DNA of 64,000 nt, taken from assembly GCA_020638555.1 (NCBI GenBank), contig JACKII010000006.1, positions 124,001 to 188,000 of the forward strand, written 5' to 3'. Position numbers and translations under genes: made by a program. This document shows positions 1-11,142 of the stretch, one piece after another (positions within the stretch are counted from its first letter, which is position 1; each line of letters starts with the position of its first letter). Source of the stretch: Alphaproteobacteria bacterium (GTDB lineage Bacteria; Pseudomonadota; Alphaproteobacteria; Bin95). The notes under the pieces were generated by a model. That model ran no database searches and had not been told where the DNA came from. It saw only the letters and a list, made by a program, of their open reading frames with translations.

Positions 1-245
1 TGGTGGAGGACAACGGCCCGGGTATCGCCGAGGCCGACCGGCCGAAACTGTTCACCAAATTCGCCCGCGGCTGGCAGCGGGTGGAGCAGGGCCGCGCCGG
101 GGCCGGCCTGGGGCTGGCGATCAGCTGGGAAATCATGAAGCAGTTCGACGGGCGGCTGGAGCTGTTGCGCTCGTCCGAGCGCGGATCGACCTTCGCCATT
201 GCCTTGCCGTTGCACGCGCCTGCGACCTCCTCGCCGACCGCCTAG
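1..245 (+). CDS. Sensor histidine kinase, C-terminal end (partial)
   Basis: This is the last 80 residues of a two-component histidine kinase; the rest lies upstream of the window and codons are read from base 3. The ATP-binding (HATPase) fold is recognisable from the DNGPGI box near the beginning, followed by a KLFTKFARG segment and the GLGLAI box about 30 residues later. It closes with the usual beta strand that ends in an ALPL-like segment. Nothing can be said about its sensor domain, its partner regulator or its signal. The next gene starts about 70 bases downstream and is unrelated metabolically, so co-regulation is not implied. Confidence 0.85.
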   Translation, partial: VEDNGPGIAEADRPKLFTKFARGWQRVEQGRAGAGLGLAISWEIMKQFDGRLELLRSSERGSTFAIALPLHAPATSSPTA

Positions 246-316
246 GCACTGGCGTCCGGTGCAGCGCGGTGCTACCACCGGAGGCGATCAATGGACGTTG
301 ACGAGGAGATCCAGAG

Positions 317-1089
<773 letters not shown>

Positions 1090-1090
<1 letters not shown>

Positions 1091-1620
1091 TGCCGCTCTA
1101 CGAACTGGACGGCATGCGCCCCGTTCTGGACGATCCGGACGATTGCTGGATCGCGCCGACGGCCACGGTGATCGGCAATGTGCGCATCTGCAAGGGTGCC
1201 TCGGTCTGGTGGGGCTGCACCATCCGCGGCGACAACGAGCTGATCACCATCGGCGAGGGGGCGCAGGTGCAGGACGGCAGCGTGCTGCACACCGACCCCG
1301 GCTTCCCGCTGACGCTGGAGAAAAACTCCAGCGTCGGCCACATGGCCATGCTGCACGGTTGCACCGTCGGCGAGGGCTCGCTGGTGGGCATTGGCGCCGT
1401 GGTGCTGAACGGGGCGAAGATCGGCAAGAACTGCCTGGTCGGCGCCAAGGCCTTTGTCCGCGAGGGGATGGAGGTGGCCGAGGGCTCCATGGTGCTGGGC
1501 ATTCCCGGCAAGGTGGTACGCCAGCTGGGACCGGAGCAGATCGCCGGCATCAACCGCACCGCCTTTCATTACCAGGAGAACTGGCGGCGGATGGTGGCCA
1601 AGGGCAAGCGCATCGACTGA
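1090..1620 (+). CDS. Gamma-carbonic anhydrase family protein (left-handed beta-helix)
   Basis: A 176-residue hexapeptide-repeat protein of the gamma-carbonic anhydrase/PaaY/YrdA type. It has repeated isoleucine/valine hexapeptide turns (IAPTATVIGNVRI, VGEGSLVGIGAVVLNGAKIG). The histidines expected for the trimer-interface metal are visible in VLHTDPG, VGHMAM and MLHGC. Members act as carbonic anhydrases or acyl-CoA-linked thioesterases in the cytoplasm. I start it at the ATG at 1090, which overlaps the preceding stop by one base (TGATG); a TTG three bases earlier is possible. Coupling to an acyl-CoA-type dehydrogenase suggests a PaaY-like housekeeping role in CoA-ester catabolism, which is inference. 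A terminator-like hairpin follows at 1671-1693. Confidence 0.88.
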
Positions 1621-1670
1621 CGGCGCGGATGCGTCCGGATGCGTGCGGCCGCTATCGCTACGGTTTGAGA

Positions 1671-1693
1671 CGCCCCGGGGCATTCCCGGGGCG
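1671..1693 (+). terminator. Hairpin after the SDR/gamma-CA pair
   Basis: A perfect 9-bp stem (CGCCCCGGG against CCCGGGGCG) encloses a 5-base loop and is followed by a short T-containing stretch. It lies 50 bases after the gamma-carbonic anhydrase stop and 100 bases before hemH. It is consistent with intrinsic termination, though the T-run is weak. Confidence 0.5.
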
Positions 1694-1792
1694 TTGCTCT
1701 GGCGACGGCCGCGTCGTCGGCACCCCTGGCCTTTCTAAGAGCCGGCCACCATATCGCCCGGTTGAGCCCCACCGCGAGAGAGAGCCCGACGG

Positions 1793-2824
1793 ATGACCGC
1801 CTATCGCCTGCCGCCCGACCATCCGCCGCTGCCGCAGCCGAAGGTCGGCGTGCTGCTGACGGCGCTCGGCACGCCGGACGGGCACGACCCGGCCTCGATG
1901 CGGCGCTATCTGAAGGAATTCCTCTCGGACCGGCGAGTGATTGACGTCAACCGCGTGCTGTGGTGGGCGATCCTGAACGGCATCATCCTGAACACCCGCC
2001 CCAAGAAATCGGGCGAGGCCTATGCCAGGATCTGGAACGAGGAGCGGGACGAGTCGCCGCTGCGCACCATCACCCGCGCCCAGGCCGAAGGCGTGGCGGC
2101 GCGCCTCGGCGATCTGGGGGGGCGGGTCCTGGTCGATTGGGGCATGCGCTATGGCAACCCCTCGATCGCCTCGCGGCTGGAGGCGATGCAGCAGGCCGGC
2201 TGCACGCGCGTGCTGCTGGTGCCGCTCTATCCCCAATACGCCGCCGCCACCACCGCCACCGCCTGCGACGCGGCGTTCGCCGCGCTGATGCGGATGCGCT
2301 GGCAGCCGGCCTTCCGCACCGCGCCGCCCTGGCACGACGATCCGGCCTATATTGCGGCGCTGGCCGGCTCGATCCGTCGGCATCTGGCGGGGCTGGACTG
2401 GGAGCCGGAGGTGCTGCTGGCCTCGTTCCACGGCGTGCCGAAACGCTATCTGGACCTGGGCGACCCCTATCATTGCCACTGCGCCAAGACCGCCCGCCTG
2501 CTGCGCGAGGCGCTCGACTGGCCGGAAGACCGCTTCGTGCTCAGCTTCCAGTCCCGGTTCGGCCGCGAGGAATGGCTGCAACCCTACACCGACCAGGAAT
2601 TCGCGCGCCTCGGCCGTGAGGGGGTGAAGCGGCTGGCCGTGGTGACCCCCGGCTTCAGCGCCGATTGCCTGGAGACGCTGGAGGAGATCGCCATGACCGG
2701 CGCCGAGCAATTCAGGGCGGCGGGCGGTGAACGGTTCACCTTTGTGCCCGGCCTGAACGATGCGCCGGCGCATCTGGACCTGCTGGCCGATCTGGTGCGG
2801 CGCGAACTGGCCGGATGGGTCTAG
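1793..2824 (+). CDS. hemH: Ferrochelatase
   Basis: A 343-residue ferrochelatase, the last enzyme of haem synthesis, which inserts ferrous iron into protoporphyrin IX. The N-terminal LLTALGTPD segment, the MRYGNPSI block near residue 120, SFHGVPKRY (with the catalytic/metal-ligand histidine) near residue 218 and the PGFSADCLETLEE block near residue 290 are all family signatures. The length matches the bacterial family. A GAGAGAGA stretch lies about 10 bases before the ATG. The gene stands alone between a hairpin upstream and a methyltransferase about 120 bases downstream, so an operon is not evident. The cysteine in SADCLETL occurs in the region where some bacterial ferrochelatases hold a cluster ligand, but I see no convincing cluster motif. 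Confidence 0.95.
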   Translation: MTAYRLPPDHPPLPQPKVGVLLTALGTPDGHDPASMRRYLKEFLSDRRVIDVNRVLWWAILNGIILNTRPKKSGEAYARIWNEERDESPLRTITRAQAEGVAARLGDLGGRVLVDWGMRYGNPSIASRLEAMQQAGCTRVLLVPLYPQYAAATTATACDAAFAALMRMRWQPAFRTAPPWHDDPAYIAALAGSIRRHLAGLDWEPEVLLASFHGVPKRYLDLGDPYHCHCAKTARLLREALDWPEDRFVLSFQSRFGREEWLQPYTDQEFARLGREGVKRLAVVTPGFSADCLETLEEIAMTGAEQFRAAGGERFTFVPGLNDAPAHLDLLADLVRRELAGWV

Positions 2825-2945
2825 CCGCGCAACTCCCCTCCACCCGTTGTCCGGTGGTGATGGCGCGGCGGTGCGGGAAGGGCTAAGCTTGCCCAAAGAA
2901 ACGGCAAGGGCTGCGGCCGGCCGCGGGGATGCGAGGACAAAGACC

Positions 2946-3602
2946 ATGCACGACACCGCCACCGCTCACCATTCCTGGGACGAACGCTGGAGAAGCGGCG
3001 AAGGCCGCGAGGAATGGCTCAACCCGGACCCGGTCGTGCTGCATTGGGGCCAGGCCCGGCGCGAGGACGGGGCCGAGACCGCGCTGGACCTGGGCTGCGG
3101 CATCGGCCGGCACAGCCTGGCGCTGGCGCGCCTGGGCTTCGTCACCACCGCCTTCGACGCCAGTCTGGCCGGCCTGGAATATGCGCGCGAGGCGGCGGAA
3201 GAGGAGGGGCTGGCCATCATCTTCGAACGGGGTGAGATGACGGCGCTGCCCTTCCCGGACGCCAGCTTCGATTATGTGCTGGCGCTGAACGTGATCTATC
3301 ACGGCGATGCCGACGTGGTGCGCAAGACGCTGCAAGAGGTGCGGCGGGTGCTGAAACCCGGCGGCGTCTATCAGGGCACCATGCTCTCGAAGCGCAATGC
3401 TCGCTATGGCGAGGGAACGGAGATCGCGCCCGACACCTACATCCGCCAGGGCGCGGGCGGCGACAAGGACCATCCGCACTTTTACTGCAATGCCGCCGAA
3501 CTGGTCGCCCTGTTCGAGGGGTTCGAGGTGCTGGCCCTGGAGGACCGGGAACAGAAAGGCCCGGGCACCTGGCATTGGTATGTGGTGGCCGAGCCGGTGT
3601 GA
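2946..3602 (+). CDS. Class I SAM-dependent methyltransferase
   Basis: A 218-residue cytoplasmic methyltransferase. Motif I is LDLGCGIGRHSLALA near residue 42. The acidic residue after the second strand (TAFDAS), the MTALPFPDASFDYVLALNVIYH region and VLKPGG are further class I motifs. It resembles the TehB-like/methyltransferase-11 group. The substrate (metalloid oxyanion, small molecule or other) cannot be assigned. An in-frame ATG at 2946 is chosen because AGGACAAAG precedes it and the preceding in-frame sequence overlaps hemH and lacks family similarity. There is no operon partner: hemH ends 121 bases earlier and the next gene has its own promoter. Confidence 0.85.
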   Translation: MHDTATAHHSWDERWRSGEGREEWLNPDPVVLHWGQARREDGAETALDLGCGIGRHSLALARLGFVTTAFDASLAGLEYAREAAEEEGLAIIFERGEMTALPFPDASFDYVLALNVIYHGDADVVRKTLQEVRRVLKPGGVYQGTMLSKRNARYGEGTEIAPDTYIRQGAGGDKDHPHFYCNAAELVALFEGFEVLALEDREQKGPGTWHWYVVAEPV

Positions 3603-3660
3603 GGCTCGCGGCCAGACTCGCCACCAGCAGCCGGTCAATTGTTGACACAATCGGTCGGGG

Positions 3661-3678
3661 TGTAAATCAGCATTTACA
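3661..3678. promoter_or_regulatory. TGTAAAT-N4-ATTTACA palindrome (candidate activator site)
   Basis: Two perfect 7-base arms flank CAGC, so the outer half-sites read TGT-N12-ACA. It sits about 88 bases upstream of the start expected from the -24/-12 element at 3732-3747, where enhancer-binding activators of sigma-54 promoters usually bind. A smaller dyad, ATTGT-TGAC-ACAAT, lies just upstream at 3638-3651. A similar palindrome occurs upstream of the PEP-CTERM gene at 48136-48155. TGT-N12-ACA is also the spacing of PpsR/CrtJ sites, an alternative. Confidence 0.5.
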
Positions 3679-3731
3679 GTTCCATAGAGTGTGGTGGGCG
3701 GCAAATGTCTGTTCGGAAAGACTTCGGCCCT

Positions 3732-3747
3732 TGGCATGATGCGTGCA
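3732..3747 (+). promoter_or_regulatory. Candidate sigma-54 (-24/-12) promoter
   Basis: TGGCATGATGCGTGCA matches the -24/-12 pattern TGGCAYR-N4-TTGCW at all but one fixed position. GG and GC are separated by exactly 10 bases. Transcription would start near 3758, giving a 26-base leader before the TTG start at 3784. The upstream palindrome at 3661-3678 would be the activator site. The matching arrangement near 48041 strengthens the call. Confidence 0.55.
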
Positions 3748-3783
3748 TGGCAGGGGCGGTGCTGAACGCGTAAGGTCGGACGA

Positions 3784-4911
3784 TTGACGCCGCGGTTGTC
3801 TCTTTATCTGGATGCGATGCGTTTCCTGGCGGCGCTCTGGGTCGTCCTGGCGCATTTCCACGCATGGGGGTTCGCGCCGGCGTCGCTGGGGGCCTGGCTT
3901 CCCGAAAGCGGACGGGACGCCGTGGTGCTGTTTTTCGTGCTGTCGGGCTTTGTCATTGCCTACACCTGCGAGCGCAAGGACGGACGCACCTATCTGGTCG
4001 ACCGCGCGGCGCGCATCTATTCGGTCGCCTTGCCGGTGGTGCTGGCGACCACGGGCATTGCGCTGGCGGACGTCCATGCCGGCACGGTGGGCTATGCGCG
4101 ATTTTATCAGTCGGGCCAGATTGTTGGCTATTTGGGATTGTATTTTGCATTCCTCGGCAATGCCTGGTTTTTGCAGGAACCGCCGTTCGGCATCATTCCC
4201 TATTGGTCGTTGAATTTCGAGGTGTGGTACTATATTTTGTTCGGGCTCCTCGTCTATTTGCGAGGCGTCTGGCGGGCGGTGCTGTTCCTGGCAGCGCTTG
4301 CGATTGTCGGCTTCAAATTGTGGCTGCTCTGGCCGGTCTGGCTGGCGGGGGTCTGGCTCTACCGCTATCGGGACCGATGGCCGATGCCTCGGGGCGTGGC
4401 GCGGGCGGTGATGGCGCTGACCGTCATCGTCTATGCGGCCATGGAGGTGACCGGCGCGGACCACTGGCTTTGGGCGGTATCCAGCGCGCCGTTCGGCGGC
4501 TTGGCGGCGTCTCCGCTGGGCGATGCCCGGTTTTTCGCGTCGGACTATGCGGTGGCGGTGCTGGCGGTGGCGCATCTCTACGCGTTCCGATACGCGGAAG
4601 TCGGCTTGCCGCGATGGAGCGCGCCGGCGATCCGCTGGCTGGCGGGTTGCACCTTCACGCTGTATCTGGCGCACGGCCCGATTCTGACCCTGTTCGGCAT
4701 CCATTTCGGCAAGACCGGTGACAGTGTCGGCCATGCGCTGCTGTTGCTGGTCGGCTTGCTGGCCGCGGTGGTGGCGATCAGCTATGGCACCGAGCGCCAA
4801 GTGGCCCTCTGGCGGCGCGGGTTCGGATGGCTGGTCCGATTGGCGGAGCGATGCCTGTCGCCGCTGCGACGGCGCGTCGCCTCCACGGACCTGATACGAT
4901 TGCATCGCTAG
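3784..4911 (+). CDS. Acyltransferase 3 (OafA/YrhL-like) integral membrane protein
   Basis: A 375-residue multi-pass membrane acyltransferase. The N-terminal block LDAMRFLAALWVVLAHFHAW carries the histidine expected of this family. It is followed by VLFFVLSGFVIAYT, an arginine-rich loop (VDRAARIY) and about ten hydrophobic segments. Such enzymes add acetyl or other acyl groups to lipopolysaccharide, exopolysaccharide, peptidoglycan or small molecules at the inner membrane. The start is a TTG with TAAGGTC about 7 bases upstream; the next in-frame ATG (3817) would cut the conserved block. The coding sequence around 4090-4340 is visibly less GC-rich than its neighbours, which may indicate transfer or simply many Phe/Tyr/Leu codons. 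A sigma-54-type promoter and palindrome precede it. Confidence 0.85.
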   Translation: MTPRLSLYLDAMRFLAALWVVLAHFHAWGFAPASLGAWLPESGRDAVVLFFVLSGFVIAYTCERKDGRTYLVDRAARIYSVALPVVLATTGIALADVHAGTVGYARFYQSGQIVGYLGLYFAFLGNAWFLQEPPFGIIPYWSLNFEVWYYILFGLLVYLRGVWRAVLFLAALAIVGFKLWLLWPVWLAGVWLYRYRDRWPMPRGVARAVMALTVIVYAAMEVTGADHWLWAVSSAPFGGLAASPLGDARFFASDYAVAVLAVAHLYAFRYAEVGLPRWSAPAIRWLAGCTFTLYLAHGPILTLFGIHFGKTGDSVGHALLLLVGLLAAVVAISYGTERQVALWRRGFGWLVRLAERCLSPLRRRVASTDLIRLHR

Positions 4912-4981
4912 CGCGTGCGCGGCAAGCAGGGTAAAACCCCCGCTGACGAATTGTCCTTATTTCCCATAGGAGACACGCCCG

Positions 4982-7657
<2,676 letters not shown>

Positions 7658-7673
7658 CCACTTCATCCGCAAA

Positions 7674-7715
7674 GCTTTCCCGGACGGCGCGTCAGCGCCG
7701 ATCCGGGACCTCCCG
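7674..7715. repeat. Dispersed palindromic element, family A (copy 1)
   Basis: The core is CCCGGACGGCGC, a 4-base centre, then GCGCCGATCCGGG, preceded by CTTT and followed by ACCTCCCG. A near-identical copy lies in reverse orientation at 45871-45907. Related copies are at 9791-9830 and 45811-45857, and palindromes with the same core lie at 37839-37916. All are in intergenic, gene-end positions, as in REP-like elements. Confidence 0.6.
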
Positions 7716-7730
7716 CGTGGGTTTCCATAC

Positions 7731-7762
7731 CCCCGGCGCGCGACCCGCACGCCGGGGTTTTT
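7731..7762 (+). terminator. Intrinsic terminator of acnA
   Basis: An 8-bp perfect stem (CCCCGGCG against CGCCGGGG) with an 11-base loop is followed directly by TTTTT. It lies 74 bases past the acnA stop. Confidence 0.75.
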
Positions 7763-7840
7763 ATGGTGGACATTTACGGGCCGGCAAGGCCCGGGCGGTA
7801 GGATCGCGCTTTGCCCGCCGTTCCGGGAGGCCCGCCCGCC

Positions 7841-8329
7841 ATGCCCTTTGGTCTCTCCCGCCGCTTCGGACTCGCCCTGGCAGTGCTGCTAACCGTGGCC
7901 GTCCCGGCGTGGCCGGTGCGGGCGGAGCCGTTGCACGACGCGGTGATCGCCGGCGATGCGGACATGGTCCGCATGCTGTTGCGCGCGGGGGCGCGGGCGG
8001 ACACGGCGGATATCGCCGGCCTGACGCCGCTTCATTACGCCGCTGCGCTGGGCAAGGCGGATGCCATTCCCCTTCTGATCGGCGCCGGCGCGGACCCGAA
8101 CGCCCGCGATGCCCGCGGGGTGACGCCGCTCCATCTTGCCGCCGCCAGCGGTCGGACCGGGTCGGTCAAGGCGCTGTTGCTCGGCGGTGCCGATCCGAAT
8201 CTCGGATTCCCGGCCGACGGGCAGGCGGTCTCGGCCGCCCGGCAACGGATTTCGGCCGCCGTGGATGTCTATATCGATTTGTTTAACGGACGTGCCAGGG
8301 AACATCGACCGTCGCATCGCCCGCACTAA
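7841..8329 (+). CDS. Secreted ankyrin-repeat protein
   Basis: A 162-residue exported protein. Residues 1-28 form a signal peptide: basic start, a hydrophobic LALAVLLTVAV core and an AxA-type site at VRA. Residues about 30-140 hold three ankyrin repeats, seen as LHDAVIAGDADMVRMLLRAGA, then TPLHYAAALGKADAIPLLIGAGADPN and TPLHLAAASGRTGSVKALLLGGADPN. Periplasmic ankyrin proteins of this size are often protective partners of catalases or binding modules, but no such partner is adjacent. The ATG at 7841 is preferred because it begins the signal peptide and follows CGGGAGG. The protein ends with an arginine/histidine-rich tail. Confidence 0.85.
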   Translation: MPFGLSRRFGLALAVLLTVAVPAWPVRAEPLHDAVIAGDADMVRMLLRAGARADTADIAGLTPLHYAAALGKADAIPLLIGAGADPNARDARGVTPLHLAAASGRTGSVKALLLGGADPNLGFPADGQAVSAARQRISAAVDVYIDLFNGRAREHRPSHRPH

Positions 8330-8426
8330 CCGGCGGCGGATCCGGCGCAATCCCGACTCCAAACCCGTGTGTGAGGTGGGTATACTCGGGCCAATCGAAA
8401 AAACCCGCCCTGGAGGACCGCCGCCC

Positions 8427-9755
8427 ATGCTCAGTCGCGAACAGAACGACATGCTGACCCAGACCGACCCCGGCACGCCGATGGGCGAGTATTTCCGGCG
8501 GTTCTGGTTGCCGGTGGCGCTGGTCGAGGAAGTGCGGGAGGCCGATGGCCCGCCGGTCCGCGTCAATATCATGGGCGAGGAACTGGTCGCCTTCCGCGAC
8601 AGCGAGGGCGAACTGGGGTTGATCGACGCCCGCTGCCCGCACCGCGGCGCCCACATGTTCTTCGGGCGCAACGAGGAATGCGGCCTGCGCTGCGTTTATC
8701 ACGGTTGGAAGTTCGACCGCCACGGCAAGGCCATGGACCTGCCGAACGTGCCGGCCGACAGCAACCTGCACAAGACCGTGCGCACCAAGGCCTATCCGGT
8801 GCGGGAATTCGGCGAGATCGTTTGGGCCTATCTGGGGCCGGCGGCCGGCAAGCTGCCCGGCGGGCAGTTGCCGGAATTGCCGCTCCTGGAATTTGCCATG
8901 CTGCCGCCGTCGCAGCGCTATGTGACCAAGCAGTTGTTCGAGTGCAACTGGGCGCAGATCATGGAAGGCGACCTGGATACGGCGCATTTCAGCTTCCTGC
9001 ACATGCCGGCGCCGACGGTGGCCGAGACCACCCACGCGCACAGCCAGGCGGACGAGAAGCGGCTGCGCTGGATGCGCGACGATCCGATGCCGCAGTTCGA
9101 CGTGCTGGAGCACGAATGCGGCTTCGTCGTCGCCGGCGCGCGCAAGGCCGACGACAAGAAATACTGGCGCATGACCCAGTTCCTGCTGCCGACCCACGGC
9201 ACCGGCCCCTCGACCCTGCCGGGCGAGACCTATCACGGCTTTACGGTGGTGCCGATCTCGGACACGGCCTGCTGGGCTTATGCCTATGCCTGGAATCCGG
9301 ACCGTCCGCTGACCAACGAGGAACGCACCAAGCTGGCCGCCGGCTGGGCGCTGGTGTGCGAGAAGGACGAGAATTACGTGCCGGTGCGCAATGTCCACAA
9401 CGACTTCATGATCGACCGGGACGAGCAGAAGCACCGCACCTATACCGGCGTGAAGGGTCTGGCGGAGCAGGACTCGATGATCCAGCACAGCCAGGGACCG
9501 ATCGTCGACCGCACCAGGGAGATCCTGACCGGCACGGATTCCGCCGTGGTGCGCTTCCGCACCAAGATGCTGCGCGGCGCGCGGGAATTGCTGGACGGGC
9601 AGGAGCCCGTGGCGCCGACCCTGCACCAGGCCTATCGCGCGCGGCCCGGAAGCTGGCTCACCGATGCGAACAAGACCGTGGAAGACGTGATGATGGAGCG
9701 CTTCCAGGACCCGCTCGGCCGTGTGCACGAGGATGGGCTCAAGGCGGCGGAGTAG
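8427..9755 (+). CDS. Rieske (2Fe-2S) aromatic ring-hydroxylating/demethylating oxygenase, alpha subunit
   Basis: A 442-residue Rieske non-haem iron oxygenase. The cluster motif CPHRGAH, then 17-18 residues later CVYHGW, lies around residues 73-95. The mononuclear iron site is seen in MEGDLDTAHFSFLH near residue 180, which supplies the bridging aspartate and both histidines. It is of the phthalate/vanillate/carnitine-type oxygenases that need a separate reductase. No reductase or ferredoxin gene is next to it, so the electron donor must be encoded elsewhere. The start at 8427 follows TGGAGGA. Downstream is a long hairpin shared with the convergent dehydrogenase gene. The substrate is unknown. 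Confidence 0.9.
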   Translation: MLSREQNDMLTQTDPGTPMGEYFRRFWLPVALVEEVREADGPPVRVNIMGEELVAFRDSEGELGLIDARCPHRGAHMFFGRNEECGLRCVYHGWKFDRHGKAMDLPNVPADSNLHKTVRTKAYPVREFGEIVWAYLGPAAGKLPGGQLPELPLLEFAMLPPSQRYVTKQLFECNWAQIMEGDLDTAHFSFLHMPAPTVAETTHAHSQADEKRLRWMRDDPMPQFDVLEHECGFVVAGARKADDKKYWRMTQFLLPTHGTGPSTLPGETYHGFTVVPISDTACWAYAYAWNPDRPLTNEERTKLAAGWALVCEKDENYVPVRNVHNDFMIDRDEQKHRTYTGVKGLAEQDSMIQHSQGPIVDRTREILTGTDSAVVRFRTKMLRGARELLDGQEPVAPTLHQAYRARPGSWLTDANKTVEDVMMERFQDPLGRVHEDGLKAAE

Positions 9756-9790
9756 GGCCGCTAGGGCCGCCGGGGCGGCTCTCGCACACC

Positions 9791-9830
9791 GCTTTCCCGG
9801 GCCTGACCCGGGACCCCGTGCCGGGAGGGA
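9791..9830. repeat. Dispersed palindromic element, family A (divergent copy)
   Basis: GCTTTCCCGGGCCTGACCCGGG, then a GACCCC segment and a CCGGGAGGG end, match the outer parts of the element at 7674-7715 but lack its central GGCGC/GCGCC arms. It lies between two convergent genes, immediately before the hairpin at 9847-9885. Confidence 0.45.
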
Positions 9831-9846
9831 TACGCGGCCGGGCTTT

Positions 9847-9885
9847 TTCTTCTCCCGCCTCTTCCGCGCAGGCGGGAGAAGAAGA
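9847..9885. terminator. Long hairpin between convergent genes
   Basis: A 14-bp or longer stem, TTCTTCTCCCGCCT against AGGCGGGAGAAGAA, with a 9-base loop. T-rich sequence precedes it on the plus strand and A-rich sequence follows, so it could stop transcription from both sides. The CTCCCGCC/GGCGGGAG core also appears in the small palindromes at 53906 and 53968, so it may be a dispersed element doing a terminator's job. Confidence 0.6.
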
Positions 9886-9936
9886 AGCCGCGCACAGGGA
9901 AGGCCGGAGCGCGCCGGGAAGCGCGGCTCCGCGCCC

Positions 9937-11097
9937 TCACTCCGCGAGGCGCAGGACTTCGAGAATGTCGGCCTCGCCATGGACCCGGCGCGGGTTGGTG
10001 TGGGTCCAGCGGTCGTGCATGGTGTTCTGGGCGATCAGGTCGTATTGCTCCGGCGAGACGTCCACGGCCGACAGCGAGCGGGGCATGCCCAGGCCGGCGA
10101 TGAAGTCGCCGACCACCTCCGACGCCGGCTCGCCCGGACGGCCCATGGCCTCGCTGACCAGCGCCTGGCGGGGCGCGGTCACGCCCTCGTTCCATTTCAG
10201 GGCGGCCGGCAGCATCACACACGAGGTGTAGCCGTGCGGCACGTCGCAGGTTCCGCCCAGGATATGGCCGATGGCGTGGCTGATGCCCTTGGGAATGTTA
10301 CCGGTCATCGACATCCAGGCCCCCATCAGGCATTGCAGCCGGGCGTCGAGATTGCTGGCGTCCGCCTTCACCGCCGGCAGGCCGTTCGCCAGCAGCCGCA
10401 GGCCATGCAGCAAGGCGCCCTCGGCATAGGGGTTCAGGAAGGGCGAGCACAGTCCCTCGACGCAATGGTCGACGGCGCGGACGCCGGTGGAGAGCCAGAG
10501 CCATTCCGGCGTGTGAACCGTCGGCGCCGGGTCGAGGATCACCGAGACCGGGACCAGATCCGGGTGGGTATAGCCCTGCTTCACCTTGGTGCGCTGGTCG
10601 GTGCAGCCGCCCAGCGGGTTGAATTCGCCTCCCGATAGCGTGGTCGGCACGCTGATCTGGCGGACGTCCGGGCCGTCGAACTCCGGGGCGATGTTCTTGC
10701 CGTCGGTGGAGGTGCGCACGTGGTAGTCGTCCAGGCCCTCCACGGTGAACACTTTGTGCTTCAGGCAGATCTGCACGACCTTGGTCGCGTCGGTGACGCT
10801 GCCGCCGCCGAAGGTGACCAGCAGGTCGGCGCCGGCGGCCTCGGCCTGTTTCGCGCACTCGATCACGGCGTCGCGCGGCGAGTGTGCCGGGATGCCGACG
10901 AATGTGCCGGCGTGGCGGTTGCCGAGATCGAATTCCGCGCGAGCGATCTCCTCGGTGCGCTCATAGAGGGAGCGGGAGCCGACGATGAACACCCGCTTCG
11001 CGCCGCGGCTGGCGGATTCCTTGGCAATCGCCTCGGCGGCCGGAGTGCCGAACCAGACATTGTCCATGCGGGTGAAGCGATGCTGGCCTTGGATCAT
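9937..11097 (-). CDS. Iron-containing alcohol dehydrogenase
   Basis: A 386-residue group III (Fe-dependent) alcohol dehydrogenase. It has the FGGGSVTDATK cofactor block near residue 98, PTTLSGGEF near residue 152, and metal ligands in VRAVDHCVEG and SHAIGHILGG...VPHG. It resembles maleylacetate reductase-like or short-chain alcohol/aldehyde NAD(P)H oxidoreductases; the substrate is uncertain. It is the last gene of a probable minus-strand operon behind an AMP-dependent synthetase (45 bases upstream) and a TRAP permease. That context suggests uptake, CoA activation and reduction or oxidation of a small carboxylate or its alcohol, which is inference. Confidence 0.9.
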   Translation of the reverse strand: MIQGQHRFTRMDNVWFGTPAAEAIAKESASRGAKRVFIVGSRSLYERTEEIARAEFDLGNRHAGTFVGIPAHSPRDAVIECAKQAEAAGADLLVTFGGGSVTDATKVVQICLKHKVFTVEGLDDYHVRTSTDGKNIAPEFDGPDVRQISVPTTLSGGEFNPLGGCTDQRTKVKQGYTHPDLVPVSVILDPAPTVHTPEWLWLSTGVRAVDHCVEGLCSPFLNPYAEGALLHGLRLLANGLPAVKADASNLDARLQCLMGAWMSMTGNIPKGISHAIGHILGGTCDVPHGYTSCVMLPAALKWNEGVTAPRQALVSEAMGRPGEPASEVVGDFIAGLGMPRSLSAVDVSPEQYDLIAQNTMHDRWTHTNPRRVHGEADILEVLRLAE

Positions 11098-11142
11098 GAC
11101 AGGGTTCCTCGGTTCCCGCCGGAGCGGCGGTTTGGACTGCGC

